Below are positions 1-7,430 of a stretch of DNA of 64,000 bases, piece by piece. The stretch covers positions 6,820,001 through 6,884,000 of the forward strand of contig NZ_JACHMX010000001.1 of assembly GCF_014205155.1 (NCBI RefSeq), in the 5' to 3' direction. The DNA comes from Amycolatopsis umgeniensis (lineage in GTDB: Bacteria; Actinomycetota; Actinomycetes; Mycobacteriales; Pseudonocardiaceae). Numbering within the stretch: the first letter of the stretch is position 1; every line of letters begins with the position of its first letter. The notes below the pieces were generated by a model. It was not told the DNA's origin and made no database searches. It was given only the letters and a program-made list of their open reading frames with translations. Position numbers and translations under genes: made by a program.

Positions 1-228
1 CCGGGCAACCTCGCGACAGGGCACGCGGAGATCCGCAAGGTGTACGAGCAGTTCGTCGCGGCCGCGCCGGTGCTCGAGCCGGGCAGACAGCATCCGGCGC
101 TGGTGAGCGGCGACCTGGCGCTCACGGCGTCCACGCTGACCACCGGTGAGATCACCGTCGAGGTCGCCCGCCGCCAGCCGGACGGTTCGTGGCTGTGGGC
201 CGTGGACCAGCCGGTGCTCCTGCCGTAA
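1..228 (+). CDS. C-terminal part of a small NTF2/SnoaL-like protein (5' truncated by window edge)
   Basis: The reading frame is open from base 1, so the gene starts upstream of the window. The visible 75 residues look like the end of an NTF2/SnoaL-type alpha+beta barrel (DUF4440-like): a helix (IRKVYEQF), alternating short strands, then the typical closing strand with the WLW...DQP pattern. Such proteins are small cytosolic folds used as isomerases or ligand binders; no function can be assigned from this piece. Its stop codon overlaps the start of the next gene (TAATG), so the two are probably co-transcribed. The family call rests on the ending pattern only. Confidence 0.5.
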   Translation, partial: PGNLATGHAEIRKVYEQFVAAAPVLEPGRQHPALVSGDLALTASTLTTGEITVEVARRQPDGSWLWAVDQPVLLP

Positions 229-731
229 TGGGGAGGCTGGCGGAGGTCGGACGGATCGTGACGATCGGCGTCTACGGCTTCACGGCCGGCGCTTTCGTCG
301 AGAAACTCGCCGACGAGGGCGTGGCGTCGCTGCTCGACCTCCGCCAGCGCCGCGGTGTGCGGGGTCCCGACTACTCCTGGGCGAACTCGGTGCGGCTCCA
401 GCGCGCGCTCGCCGCGGCGGACATCGGCTACCGGCACGTGAAGGAGCTGGCGCCGACGACCGAACTGCGCCGGCTCCAGTACCGCGAGGACGACCGCCAG
501 GGCGTGGGCAAGCGGAACCGTGTCGCGCTGGCGCCCGAGTACACCGAGCGCTACACCCGTGAAATCCTCGACCCGTTCGAGTTCGGTCCTCTCGTGGCGG
601 GGCTTCCCGGCCACTCGGTGACCGCGCTCTTCTGCGTCGAACGCGATCCGGAAGCATGCCACCGTTCCCTCGTGGCCGCTCGGTTGCGAAGGGGGAACGG
701 CTTGCCGGTCACGGACCTGCGCCCGGACTGA
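228..731 (+). CDS. DUF488 family protein
   Basis: A 167-residue cytosolic protein. The start was chosen at the ATG that overlaps the preceding stop codon (TAATG) rather than an upstream in-frame codon that would lengthen the product into the neighbouring gene. It opens with VTIGVYGFTAGAFVEKL, has a DLR motif near residue 35, and ends with the CVERDPEACHRSLVA block, the conserved C-E-x4-CHR signature of DUF488. The biochemical role of the family is not established. Its position suggests translational coupling with the upstream partial gene. A long imperfect hairpin at its end may be the terminator. Confidence 0.85.
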   Translation: MGRLAEVGRIVTIGVYGFTAGAFVEKLADEGVASLLDLRQRRGVRGPDYSWANSVRLQRALAAADIGYRHVKELAPTTELRRLQYREDDRQGVGKRNRVALAPEYTERYTREILDPFEFGPLVAGLPGHSVTALFCVERDPEACHRSLVAARLRRGNGLPVTDLRPD

Positions 732-752
732 AGCGGGCCCGTCACCGGCAAG
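701..752. terminator. Imperfect hairpin between convergent genes
   Basis: A 17-base arm at 701-717 pairs with 736-752 with two mismatches around an 18-base loop. It spans the end of the DUF488 gene and lies just before the end of the convergent secreted-protein gene, so it could terminate transcription from both sides. There is no U-tract, as is usual in high-GC actinobacteria. Confidence 0.45.
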
Positions 753-764
753 CCGTGGGCGAGG

Positions 765-1706
765 TCAGGTCGAGCAGTTCTTCTGAGTGCTCGTGTTCAC
801 CTTGGCTCCGGTGAATTCTTCGAGTATCGCGATGTTTTCGGGCGCGTAGTTCTTGGCGACGATCTTGTCCACGTCCGCGCTGCCGAGTTTGCTCGCGTAA
901 GGCGCGGATTGATCGAGCCAATACGCCGCGCGGAGAAACTCGACGAGTACCAGTTCACGCAGTTCGGGCTGGGCCTTGGCCTTGGCCCAGTAATCGGGAT
1001 ATCTGGCTTTGGCGACGCGCAGATAGAGCAGGAGATACCGGATGTTGGTGGCGGCGATGTCCCTGGAGTTGCTGGCTCCCACGCCCTGGATGTACTCGGC
1101 GACCACCGTCGCCGCTGGCAGTCCCATGAGCCCGGCGTTGAGTTCCGCCATGACTCCCTGCATGCGATACGACCCTTGCTGCTGGTCTCGCAGGTAGATG
1201 CCGTCCATCGAGTCGGTGAGCTTGTCCGTGATCAGCGGCAGGATTTCGCGCCGGGGGAATCCACCGTGGAGCGGTACCTTCATCGCCTTGCGGGAATTGT
1301 TGATCCACGCGGACATGTACACGTCCCAAGAGGTTCTCGAGGGATCCAGATCCCACATGTGGGTTTCCTCGTGGATCGCCACCATCAGGGATTCGGCGAG
1401 CCCGTTGAAGCTGGTCTTGGTGACGAACTGGCTGAAATACTTGTCCTTCGCTTGAGCGATCGCCAGGCCCTCGCCGCTGGGCCATCGCCGTTTGTACACG
1501 GCTTGGATCGTCTGCAACCACTTCGAAGACTGGAAGCCTGCTTTGATGTCACTGACGTCGGCCTTCGGCTGCACGGGTTCTTCGTAGCAGAAGGGGGCGC
1601 GGACGCCCGCCGTACCGGCTTCTTGGGCCGCGGCGGTCACCGGAATTGAGGTGAGGGTCAGTGCGAGGCATACGGTCAGCATGGAAATGGGATATTTTCG
1701 ATGCAT
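765..1706 (-). CDS. Secreted protein with HExxH motif, possible metallopeptidase
   Basis: 313 residues. The N-terminus is a Sec signal peptide (MHRK, a hydrophobic core, cleavage likely after VTAAAQ), so the product is exported. The mature part is mostly helical. Near residue 112 it has VAIHEETHMWDLDP, an HExxH zinc-binding motif; a downstream glutamate, possibly in MAELNAG, could be the third ligand as in gluzincins, but that is a guess. No named peptidase family is recognised. Single gene with its own leader of about 135 bases separating it from the permease gene. An alternative is a non-enzymatic binding protein in which HExxH is coincidental. Confidence 0.6.
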   Translation of the reverse strand: MHRKYPISMLTVCLALTLTSIPVTAAAQEAGTAGVRAPFCYEEPVQPKADVSDIKAGFQSSKWLQTIQAVYKRRWPSGEGLAIAQAKDKYFSQFVTKTSFNGLAESLMVAIHEETHMWDLDPSRTSWDVYMSAWINNSRKAMKVPLHGGFPRREILPLITDKLTDSMDGIYLRDQQQGSYRMQGVMAELNAGLMGLPAATVVAEYIQGVGASNSRDIAATNIRYLLLYLRVAKARYPDYWAKAKAQPELRELVLVEFLRAAYWLDQSAPYASKLGSADVDKIVAKNYAPENIAILEEFTGAKVNTSTQKNCST

Positions 1707-1841
1707 GAGGACCTCGGTTCACGGTAGGGATTTTCCGTGGATCGGAACGGAGTGTCCCCTACTTGTCACCTTCACTCAATGATCTAGCTCAGACTGCGGC
1801 TGTACAGCCCAGGAATTATGGCGGCGAATGGCGGAAGGGGT

Positions 1842-3239
1842 TTATGTCCGCGCCAATCGCGACCTGCGCATGCTGTAGCCGAAGTAGATGAGCAGGCCGA
1901 GTGCCATCCAGCCGCCGAAGACGATCCAGGTGGCGCCGTCGAGGCTGAGCATCATGTAGCCGCAGCACAGCACCCCGAGGATCGGCGTGACGGGGGAGAA
2001 CGGCACGCGGAACGAGCGCGGCGCCTCCGGTTGCCGCCGTCGCAGCAGCACGACGGCGACGTTCACCAGCCCGAAGGCGAAGAGGGTGCCGATGCTGGTG
2101 GCGTCGGCCAGCTTCCCGAGCGGGATGAACGCGGCCAGTGACGCGACGAAGCCCGAGACCACCAAGGTGTTGATCCGCGGCGTGCCGGATTTGGAGTCCA
2201 CTTTGGACAGCGCGGCCGGTACCAGCCCGTCGCGGGACATCGAGAACAGGATGCGCGTCTGTCCGTAGAGGACGGTCAGCACGACGCTGGAGATCGCCAC
2301 GATCGCGCCGACGGCGAGCAGCGCGGCCCACAGAGGGTTGCTGGACACGGCACCGAGCACATGCGAGAGCGCGGCTTCCTGGCCGTCGAATTGCTGCCAC
2401 GGCAAGGCGCCGACGGCGGCCACGGCGACGAGGCAGTACAGCACGGTGACGATGGCGAGTGAGAGCAAGATCGCCCGCGGCAGGTCCCGCTGCGGGTTCT
2501 TCGCCTCCTCACCCGCCGTCGATGCCGCGTCGAAGCCGATGTAGGAGAAGAAGAGTTTGGCGGCCCCGGCGCTCAGCCCGGCGAGGCCGAGCGGCAGGAA
2601 CGGCGTGAAGTTCGCCGCCCGCACCGCGGAGAACGCGATCGCGCAGAACAACACCAGCGTGCCGATCTTGATCACGACCATGATCGCGTTGGCCCGCGCG
2701 CTCTCCTTCGCGCCGGACAGCAACAGGAACATGGCGAGCAGCACGACGACGATGGCCGGGACGTTGACGATCCCGCCCGAGCCCGGCGGCTGGCTGAAGG
2801 CGTCCGGGATGGCGAATCCGAAGGCCAGCCGCAGCAACTCGTTGAGGTACTGCCCCCAGCCGACGGCCACCGACGCCACCGAGACGCCGTACTCGAGCAC
2901 CAGGCACCAGCCGCAGACCCAGGCGACCAGCTCGCCGAGGGTGGCATAGGCGTAGGAATAGGACGAACCGGACAGGGGGATCATCCCGGCGAGTTCGGCG
3001 TAGGAGAGCGCCGAGAACAGCGCGGTGATCCCGGCGAGTACGAACGACAGCACCACCGCGGGGCCCGCCACCGGCACCGCCTCGCCGAGCACGACGAAGA
3101 TACCGCTGCCCAGCGTCGCGCCGATGCTGAGCATGGTCAGCTGGCCCAGGCCGAGGGAGCGCTTCAGCGTGCCGTGATCACTTTCGGCGATCAGGTCGGC
3201 GACAGGTTTCCGCCGCACCACCGCGGCTCGCAGGTTCAT
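1842..3239 (-). CDS. APC-superfamily amino acid permease (cationic amino acid transporter type)
   Basis: 465 residues, the usual length for a 12-helix APC transporter. After a short cytoplasmic N-terminus (RKPVADLIAESDH) comes the conserved first helix with GATLGSGIFVVLG, the substrate-binding G-S-G signature, followed by FVLAGITALFSALSYAELAGMIP. This arrangement is typical of the YfnA/CAT subfamily that imports basic or neutral amino acids by proton coupling. The product sits in the cytoplasmic membrane. The exact substrate cannot be read. It is monocistronic and divergent from the gene at 3529, with a perfect inverted repeat in the shared upstream region. Confidence 0.88.
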   Translation of the reverse strand: MNLRAAVVRRKPVADLIAESDHGTLKRSLGLGQLTMLSIGATLGSGIFVVLGEAVPVAGPAVVLSFVLAGITALFSALSYAELAGMIPLSGSSYSYAYATLGELVAWVCGWCLVLEYGVSVASVAVGWGQYLNELLRLAFGFAIPDAFSQPPGSGGIVNVPAIVVVLLAMFLLLSGAKESARANAIMVVIKIGTLVLFCAIAFSAVRAANFTPFLPLGLAGLSAGAAKLFFSYIGFDAASTAGEEAKNPQRDLPRAILLSLAIVTVLYCLVAVAAVGALPWQQFDGQEAALSHVLGAVSSNPLWAALLAVGAIVAISSVVLTVLYGQTRILFSMSRDGLVPAALSKVDSKSGTPRINTLVVSGFVASLAAFIPLGKLADATSIGTLFAFGLVNVAVVLLRRRQPEAPRSFRVPFSPVTPILGVLCCGYMMLSLDGATWIVFGGWMALGLLIYFGYSMRRSRLART

Positions 3240-3337
3240 GCCGACGACCGTATCTTCCGGCCTGAACGCCCGGCGCAGGAGATCAACCGGGGGCTCGCGG
3301 CAAAGCGTCCGGGTCGCTCGCCTGTGTCGGTTCCGGG

Positions 3338-3392
3338 TGTCGCGAAAGCCACTTTCGGGACATCAGATGTCCCGAAAGTGGCTTTCGCGACA
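3338..3392. repeat. Perfect 26-bp inverted repeat, family R1
   Basis: Arms at 3338-3363 and 3367-3392 are exact reverse complements with a 3-base loop. The core GCGAAAGCCACTTTCGGGAC recurs near 45.1 kb and in reduced form near 45.3 kb. It lies between two divergent genes (permease and the 108-residue protein), so it is unlikely to be a simple terminator and behaves like a dispersed REP-type hairpin. Nothing else recognisable was seen in the 289-base gap 3240-3528. Confidence 0.85.
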
Positions 3393-3528
3393 TCGGGGCG
3401 GGTGACCTAGCGGGGCGGTCACGGTTGTGCGGTTCTCCGGTAACGGCGGCGCGGACGGGTAACCCGGCGTTCGCGTCCGGCGTCTTCACCGATGCCAGAA
3501 CCGTCCGCGGAAGACGAGGAGCGGAACA

Positions 3529-3855
3529 GTGCCGGAGATCGGAACCATCCAGACCGCGCCCCCTGGCGCCTCGGACGACGTCGTCAACGCCGGAGTGCGG
3601 TACGCCGAAGAACGGTTGGGCAGGCACGAACTGCCGATGCCCTCGGGTGAGGTCGGCGGCCAGGCCATCGAGTTCGCGATCGGGGCCCTGGAGGGGCGGG
3701 TGGTTCCCGTTCGGGCGGCCGAGCAGTTCGTCGAGCAGGTGGTCGTCGCGGCCGCGATGCGGGAGGTGAACGACGAACCGCCGCTGACCGCGTCCGACAT
3801 CCGCCTGTTCCGCGATGTCTCGACGTGGTTCTTCAACAGTTTCTGGCACGAGTGA
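3529..3855 (+). CDS. Hypothetical protein, 108 residues
   Basis: Starts at GTG, 108 residues, no signal peptide or membrane helix. The predicted content is mostly helical with an acidic N-terminal part (MPEIGTIQTAPPGASDD) and a conserved-looking aromatic end (STWFFNSFWHE). I do not recognise a family. Its stop overlaps the start of the next gene (GTGATG), so the pair is translationally coupled. Position just left of the sigma-factor gene makes it a possible outer member of the type VII island, but it lacks the shared promoter element found at the other island genes. Confidence 0.55.
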   Translation: MPEIGTIQTAPPGASDDVVNAGVRYAEERLGRHELPMPSGEVGGQAIEFAIGALEGRVVPVRAAEQFVEQVVVAAAMREVNDEPPLTASDIRLFRDVSTWFFNSFWHE

Positions 3856-4256
3856 TGCACGTCCGGACCGTGCGCCGGGAGATCGAGGTCGCCGAGCGGC
3901 GCAAGGGTCTCACGCTCTATCTGGGCGGCGGTGGCCTCGGCGGCCTGGGGCTTTTCGGCGCCGGCGACGTCGCCACCGGCATTTGGGATCGCGCGCCAGG
4001 CGTACTCCTGCCGCTGTTCGTCACGATGGTGTCGGTCACCGGCTACTGCCTCGCGCGTGGGTACGGCGGCTACGAGTACCGCGCGACGACGCTCGAACGG
4101 GACATCGAGGACGGGAAGCGGAAAGAGGCCGACGAGGTGGGCGACACCGTCTCGAAGGCCGTCAAGACGTACTACACGCTGGCACCGGTCTGTCTCGTGT
4201 TGACCGCCGCCTGCCTCCTCGTCGCCGTCTGGTGGGGAACGGTCAGTCCCGGTTGA
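3855..4256 (+). CDS. Small membrane protein
   Basis: 133 residues from the ATG that overlaps the upstream stop; an in-frame start 30 bases earlier is less likely because it would extend into the previous gene. There is a basic N-terminal helix (RREIEVAERRKG), a glycine-rich hydrophobic stretch (LYLGGGGLGGLGLFG), a second membrane segment (LLPLFVTMVSVTGYCLA), a charged helical linker rich in E and K, and a final membrane helix (LAPVCLVLTAACLLVAVWW). No family is recognised. It probably works with the 108-residue protein encoded immediately upstream. Confidence 0.6.
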   Translation: MHVRTVRREIEVAERRKGLTLYLGGGGLGGLGLFGAGDVATGIWDRAPGVLLPLFVTMVSVTGYCLARGYGGYEYRATTLERDIEDGKRKEADEVGDTVSKAVKTYYTLAPVCLVLTAACLLVAVWWGTVSPG

Positions 4257-4296
4257 GGAATTCGGCCGGGGGCCGGAAGAACCCCTCGGCCGTCAC

Positions 4297-4319
4297 TTCT
4301 GCCGGTGCTTCCTCATGGT
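4297..4319 (+). promoter_or_regulatory. Shared island promoter element, copy A (upstream of the sigma-factor gene)
   Basis: TTCTGCCG, nine bases, then CATGGT, ending 62 bases before the sigma-factor GTG start. The same two blocks with the same 9-base spacer occur at three other places in the island. A GTG triplet starts exactly 18 bases after CATGGT here and in the other three strong copies. This suggests a promoter or activator site; its position before the sigma gene suggests autoregulation. Confidence 0.65.
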
Positions 4320-4381
4320 CGCCGAGCGGCTCCGAAGGTGGAATTGAGCGGAGCAAAGCCGTCGATCACAGGGAGGTCAGC

Positions 4382-4954
4382 GTGGCGAGCAACCGTGCCA
4401 GCCGGGTGACCGCGCTGGCGGACCGGGCACCGTCGCCCACCGACGGCAACGTCTTCCTCGCGTCCTTGCACACCGAGCACCGGGAGCAGCTGCTGCGGTT
4501 CACCCGCCGCCTGCTGCCCACCGATCCGCACCGGGCCGAGGACGTCGTGCAGGAATGCCTGTTCCGGGCCTGGCGGAACAGTGAGACCCTCGCGGAGAAG
4601 GGCTCGGTCCGCGCTTGGTTGTTCACCGTCGCCCGCAACCTCATCGTCGACTGGTCCCGCCGTGACAACGCGCGCCCGGTGGTGTTCGGCGACGACGACT
4701 TCGATCTGCTGCCGGGCGGCACCGATTTCGCCGACGAGGTCGTCGAGCGCTGCGTCGTCGAAGAAGGACTGGCCCAGCTGACGCCGATGCAGCGTGAAGC
4801 CCTCGAACAGGTCTACCGGTACGACCGCACGCGGCAGCGCGCGGCCGTGAGCATCGGGGTGCCTGTCGGCACGGTCAAATCGCGGGTGCACCACGCGAGG
4901 ATCGCGATGACGGAAGTGCTGGCCTGCAGCGGTGTCACGGCCGCCGGATGGTGA
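4382..4954 (+). CDS. ECF-type RNA polymerase sigma factor
   Basis: 190 residues. The GTG start was chosen because GGGAGG lies a few bases upstream and because the longer upstream frame reads through the preceding membrane-protein gene. Region 2 is clear (LLRFTRRLLP...EDVVQECLFRAWRN, then WLFTVARNLIVDWSRR) and region 4 contains the helix-turn-helix VPVGTVKSRVHHARIAM. No region 1 or 3 is present, as expected for ECF factors. No adjacent anti-sigma factor gene is evident. It ends one base before the convergent regulator gene. Its own upstream region carries the TTCTGCCG-N9-CATGGT element shared by other type VII island genes, so it is the best candidate to direct that regulon. Confidence 0.88.
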   Translation: MASNRASRVTALADRAPSPTDGNVFLASLHTEHREQLLRFTRRLLPTDPHRAEDVVQECLFRAWRNSETLAEKGSVRAWLFTVARNLIVDWSRRDNARPVVFGDDDFDLLPGGTDFADEVVERCVVEEGLAQLTPMQREALEQVYRYDRTRQRAAVSIGVPVGTVKSRVHHARIAMTEVLACSGVTAAGW

Positions 4955-4955
4955 C

Positions 4956-7358
4956 TCAGACGGCGACGCCGAGCGTGGTGGCCAGTTTCCGGGCCATGCT
5001 CCTGGCGAGGGGAGTCTCGTACCGGGCGCATTCGGCGAGCGCGCGGACCCGGTGGCGGCGGGCTTCCTCCGGTTTGGCGCCGGAATCGGCGATGTCGGCC
5101 AGTTCGACCATGATCTCGATCTTCGTTTCGGAGCGGCGTTCTTCGGCGAGGGCGGCCACCAGTTGTTCTTCGGCCTCCTCCAGCCGCCCGGCCCTGGACA
5201 GCACCCGTCCGCGAAGATGCTGCGTCCGCGCCACCGCGAACGTCGCGTCGTGTTTGCGGAACAACGACTCGGCTTCTTCGAGCAGCTCCAGCGCGGTCGC
5301 CACGTCACCGCTCGCCGCCAGGCTGTCGGCGAGCCTGGTCAGCACCATGGACAGCAGTTCGTCGTTGCCCGGCGCGTCGGCGGAACCCCGGTAGTAGGCC
5401 TCGCTCCGTCGTTGCACGGCCACGGCTTCGTCGAACTCGCCGAGGGTGTGCAGCATGCTGCCGAGCAGGGACAGCGCCAGATGGTGACCGTTCGGATAGC
5501 CCGCCTGCTCGAACAGTTCCACCGCGCGCCTGCTGACCCGCGCGGCCTCGCGGGGCGAACCGAGCCGCCGGGTGATGGCCGACCCGTAGTACAGCGACCA
5601 CGCTTCCGTGAGGACGTCGCCCGCCTCGCTCGCCGCCGCCACCGCGAGCTTGTGCGCCGCCAGAGCCTCCCGCGGTTCCCCGCAGAGCGCGTAGAGCGCC
5701 CATGACACGTAGTTCAGCTGCTCGGCCGCGGATTTGACGTCACCCAAGGCCCGTGCCGCCGCCGCGCCGCCCCGGAACACCTCCAGCCACAGATCGCCTG
5801 TCCCGCGCAGATCCGAGTACCAGTGCATCGCTTCGGCGAGATCGAGGACCCGACGGTGCTCACCCCGGCCGACGGCCGCGCGCAGGGCGCCGCGCCAGTG
5901 GGTCTGTTCCCGCGCCAGCCAGCGGGCCGCGGAATCCCGGTCCCGCACGGGATCGGGCCCGTCGACGGTGATCGTCACCTCCGGCCGGTCGTGGTCGAAG
6001 AACTGCGCCGCCTTCGTCGCCACCGTGAGCAGCCACTTCCGGACGCGTTCGCCGGCGGCGTGCACGTCTTCCGCGCGTTCGGCGGTTTCGAGCCGTTCCA
6101 TGGCGTAGACGCGCAACAGGTCATGGCTGGTGTACCGGCCGGGTGTGCCGCTGAAGCCGAGAAGGCTGGCTTCGGCGAGCTTCTCCAGTGCCGCTTCGAC
6201 CTCGTCCGCCTCCTGCCCGGAAGCCACCGCGGCGAGTTCGACGGAGGTGTCCGATCCGGGCACCAGCGCCAGCAGGCGGAAGACCTTGGCGACCTCAGGG
6301 GTCAAGTGGCGGTAGGAAAGTTCGAACGCGGCGCGCACCTGGAGATCGCCCGCGGTGAGCACGGACAGCCGCCGCCGTTCGTTCTCCAGCTGGTCGGCGA
6401 GATGCGCGATCGTCCACTGGAATCGGCTGGCCAGCCGGTTCCCGGCGATGAGCAACGCCAGCGGGACACCGCCGCAGAGCTTCGCCACCCGCCGCGCCGC
6501 GTCCGGTTCGCCCGCCAGCCGCCGCGTGCCCGCGATCGAGCCGAGCAGTGCCACCGACTCGTCTTCGGACAGCGAGCCGAGGGAGATCCGGTGCCGCGCG
6601 TCCAGCCCCGCCATCGTGTTGCGGCTCGTCACCAGCACCATCGACCCGGGACTGGTGGCCAGCAGCGGCCGCACCTGGGCCTCATTGGCGGCGTTGTCGA
6701 GGATGAGCAGCACTTCGCGGTCGTGCAGCAGGGAGCGGTAGAGGGCGAGGCGGTCTTCGGGATCGTTGGGGAGCTGGCGTTCGTCCACGCCGAATCCGCG
6801 CAACAGCCGGTGGACGGCGCGTTCCGGGGCGAGCGGCTCGAGATCCATACCGCGCAGGTCGAGGAACAGGCAGCCGTCACCGAAATGCCGGGCGAGCCGG
6901 TGCCCGGCGTCCACGGCGAGCGCGGTCTTCCCGGCGCCCGGCAGGCCGTGGAGCACCGCGACCTGCAGCCGGGACGAGGATTCGGCGTCCTGGGCGACGT
7001 CGTCGAGGATCCGCTGTTCGGCTTCCCGGCCGGTCAGTTCGGTGAGGTTGGGCGGAAGTGCGGCGACGAAAGCCCTGGGGGTTTCGGGTTCGGGCTCCGC
7101 TACGGCGGCCTCCGGTGCCGACGGCGTCCGGCGTCCGGAGCGGGCGAGATCGCCGAAGTCACCGGCTTCCTTCCCCGCCAGGCCGAGCCCTTCGACCAGC
7201 AGTTCCGCGGTGCGCCGCTGGGGGCTGCGGACGCGTCCGCGTTCCATGTCGCTGATGCTGCGCACGCTGATCCCGGTCCGCTCCGCGAGCTCTTCCTGGG
7301 TCATGGGGATGCGCAGCCGGTAGAAACGCAGGAAGTCACCGAACGCGGTCGTACCCAC
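4956..7358 (-). CDS. XRE / NB-ARC / TPR transcriptional regulator (left copy)
   Basis: 800 residues. Residues 8-65 form an XRE helix-turn-helix (MTQEELAERTGISVRSISDMERG). From about residue 100 there is an NB-ARC (STAND) ATPase: P-loop GLPGAGKTAL near 137, LLILDNAA near 215 as Walker B, and an arginine-rich sensor region. From about 480 to the end are TPR-like helical repeats that probably sense a ligand or partner. This is the layout of AfsR-like regulators without the SARP domain. The paralogue at 41853-44306 has the same layout and bracket position. Convergent with the sigma gene, with no room for a terminator between them. Confidence 0.88.
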   Translation of the reverse strand: MGTTAFGDFLRFYRLRIPMTQEELAERTGISVRSISDMERGRVRSPQRRTAELLVEGLGLAGKEAGDFGDLARSGRRTPSAPEAAVAEPEPETPRAFVAALPPNLTELTGREAEQRILDDVAQDAESSSRLQVAVLHGLPGAGKTALAVDAGHRLARHFGDGCLFLDLRGMDLEPLAPERAVHRLLRGFGVDERQLPNDPEDRLALYRSLLHDREVLLILDNAANEAQVRPLLATSPGSMVLVTSRNTMAGLDARHRISLGSLSEDESVALLGSIAGTRRLAGEPDAARRVAKLCGGVPLALLIAGNRLASRFQWTIAHLADQLENERRRLSVLTAGDLQVRAAFELSYRHLTPEVAKVFRLLALVPGSDTSVELAAVASGQEADEVEAALEKLAEASLLGFSGTPGRYTSHDLLRVYAMERLETAERAEDVHAAGERVRKWLLTVATKAAQFFDHDRPEVTITVDGPDPVRDRDSAARWLAREQTHWRGALRAAVGRGEHRRVLDLAEAMHWYSDLRGTGDLWLEVFRGGAAAARALGDVKSAAEQLNYVSWALYALCGEPREALAAHKLAVAAASEAGDVLTEAWSLYYGSAITRRLGSPREAARVSRRAVELFEQAGYPNGHHLALSLLGSMLHTLGEFDEAVAVQRRSEAYYRGSADAPGNDELLSMVLTRLADSLAASGDVATALELLEEAESLFRKHDATFAVARTQHLRGRVLSRAGRLEEAEEQLVAALAEERRSETKIEIMVELADIADSGAKPEEARRHRVRALAECARYETPLARSMARKLATTLGVAV

Positions 7359-7430
7359 GCAGTCGAGCTCCTCTCAGCGAGCCGTGCCGATGGCGGTCAT
7401 CCTGCCATGGCACGGCGTCGCCGAGAGGGC

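Noticed and set aside
3815..4381. Longer N-terminus for the sigma factor
   Set aside because: It would read out of frame through the small membrane-protein gene and gives an arginine-rich, domain-free leader; the promoter element and ribosome site favour 4382.
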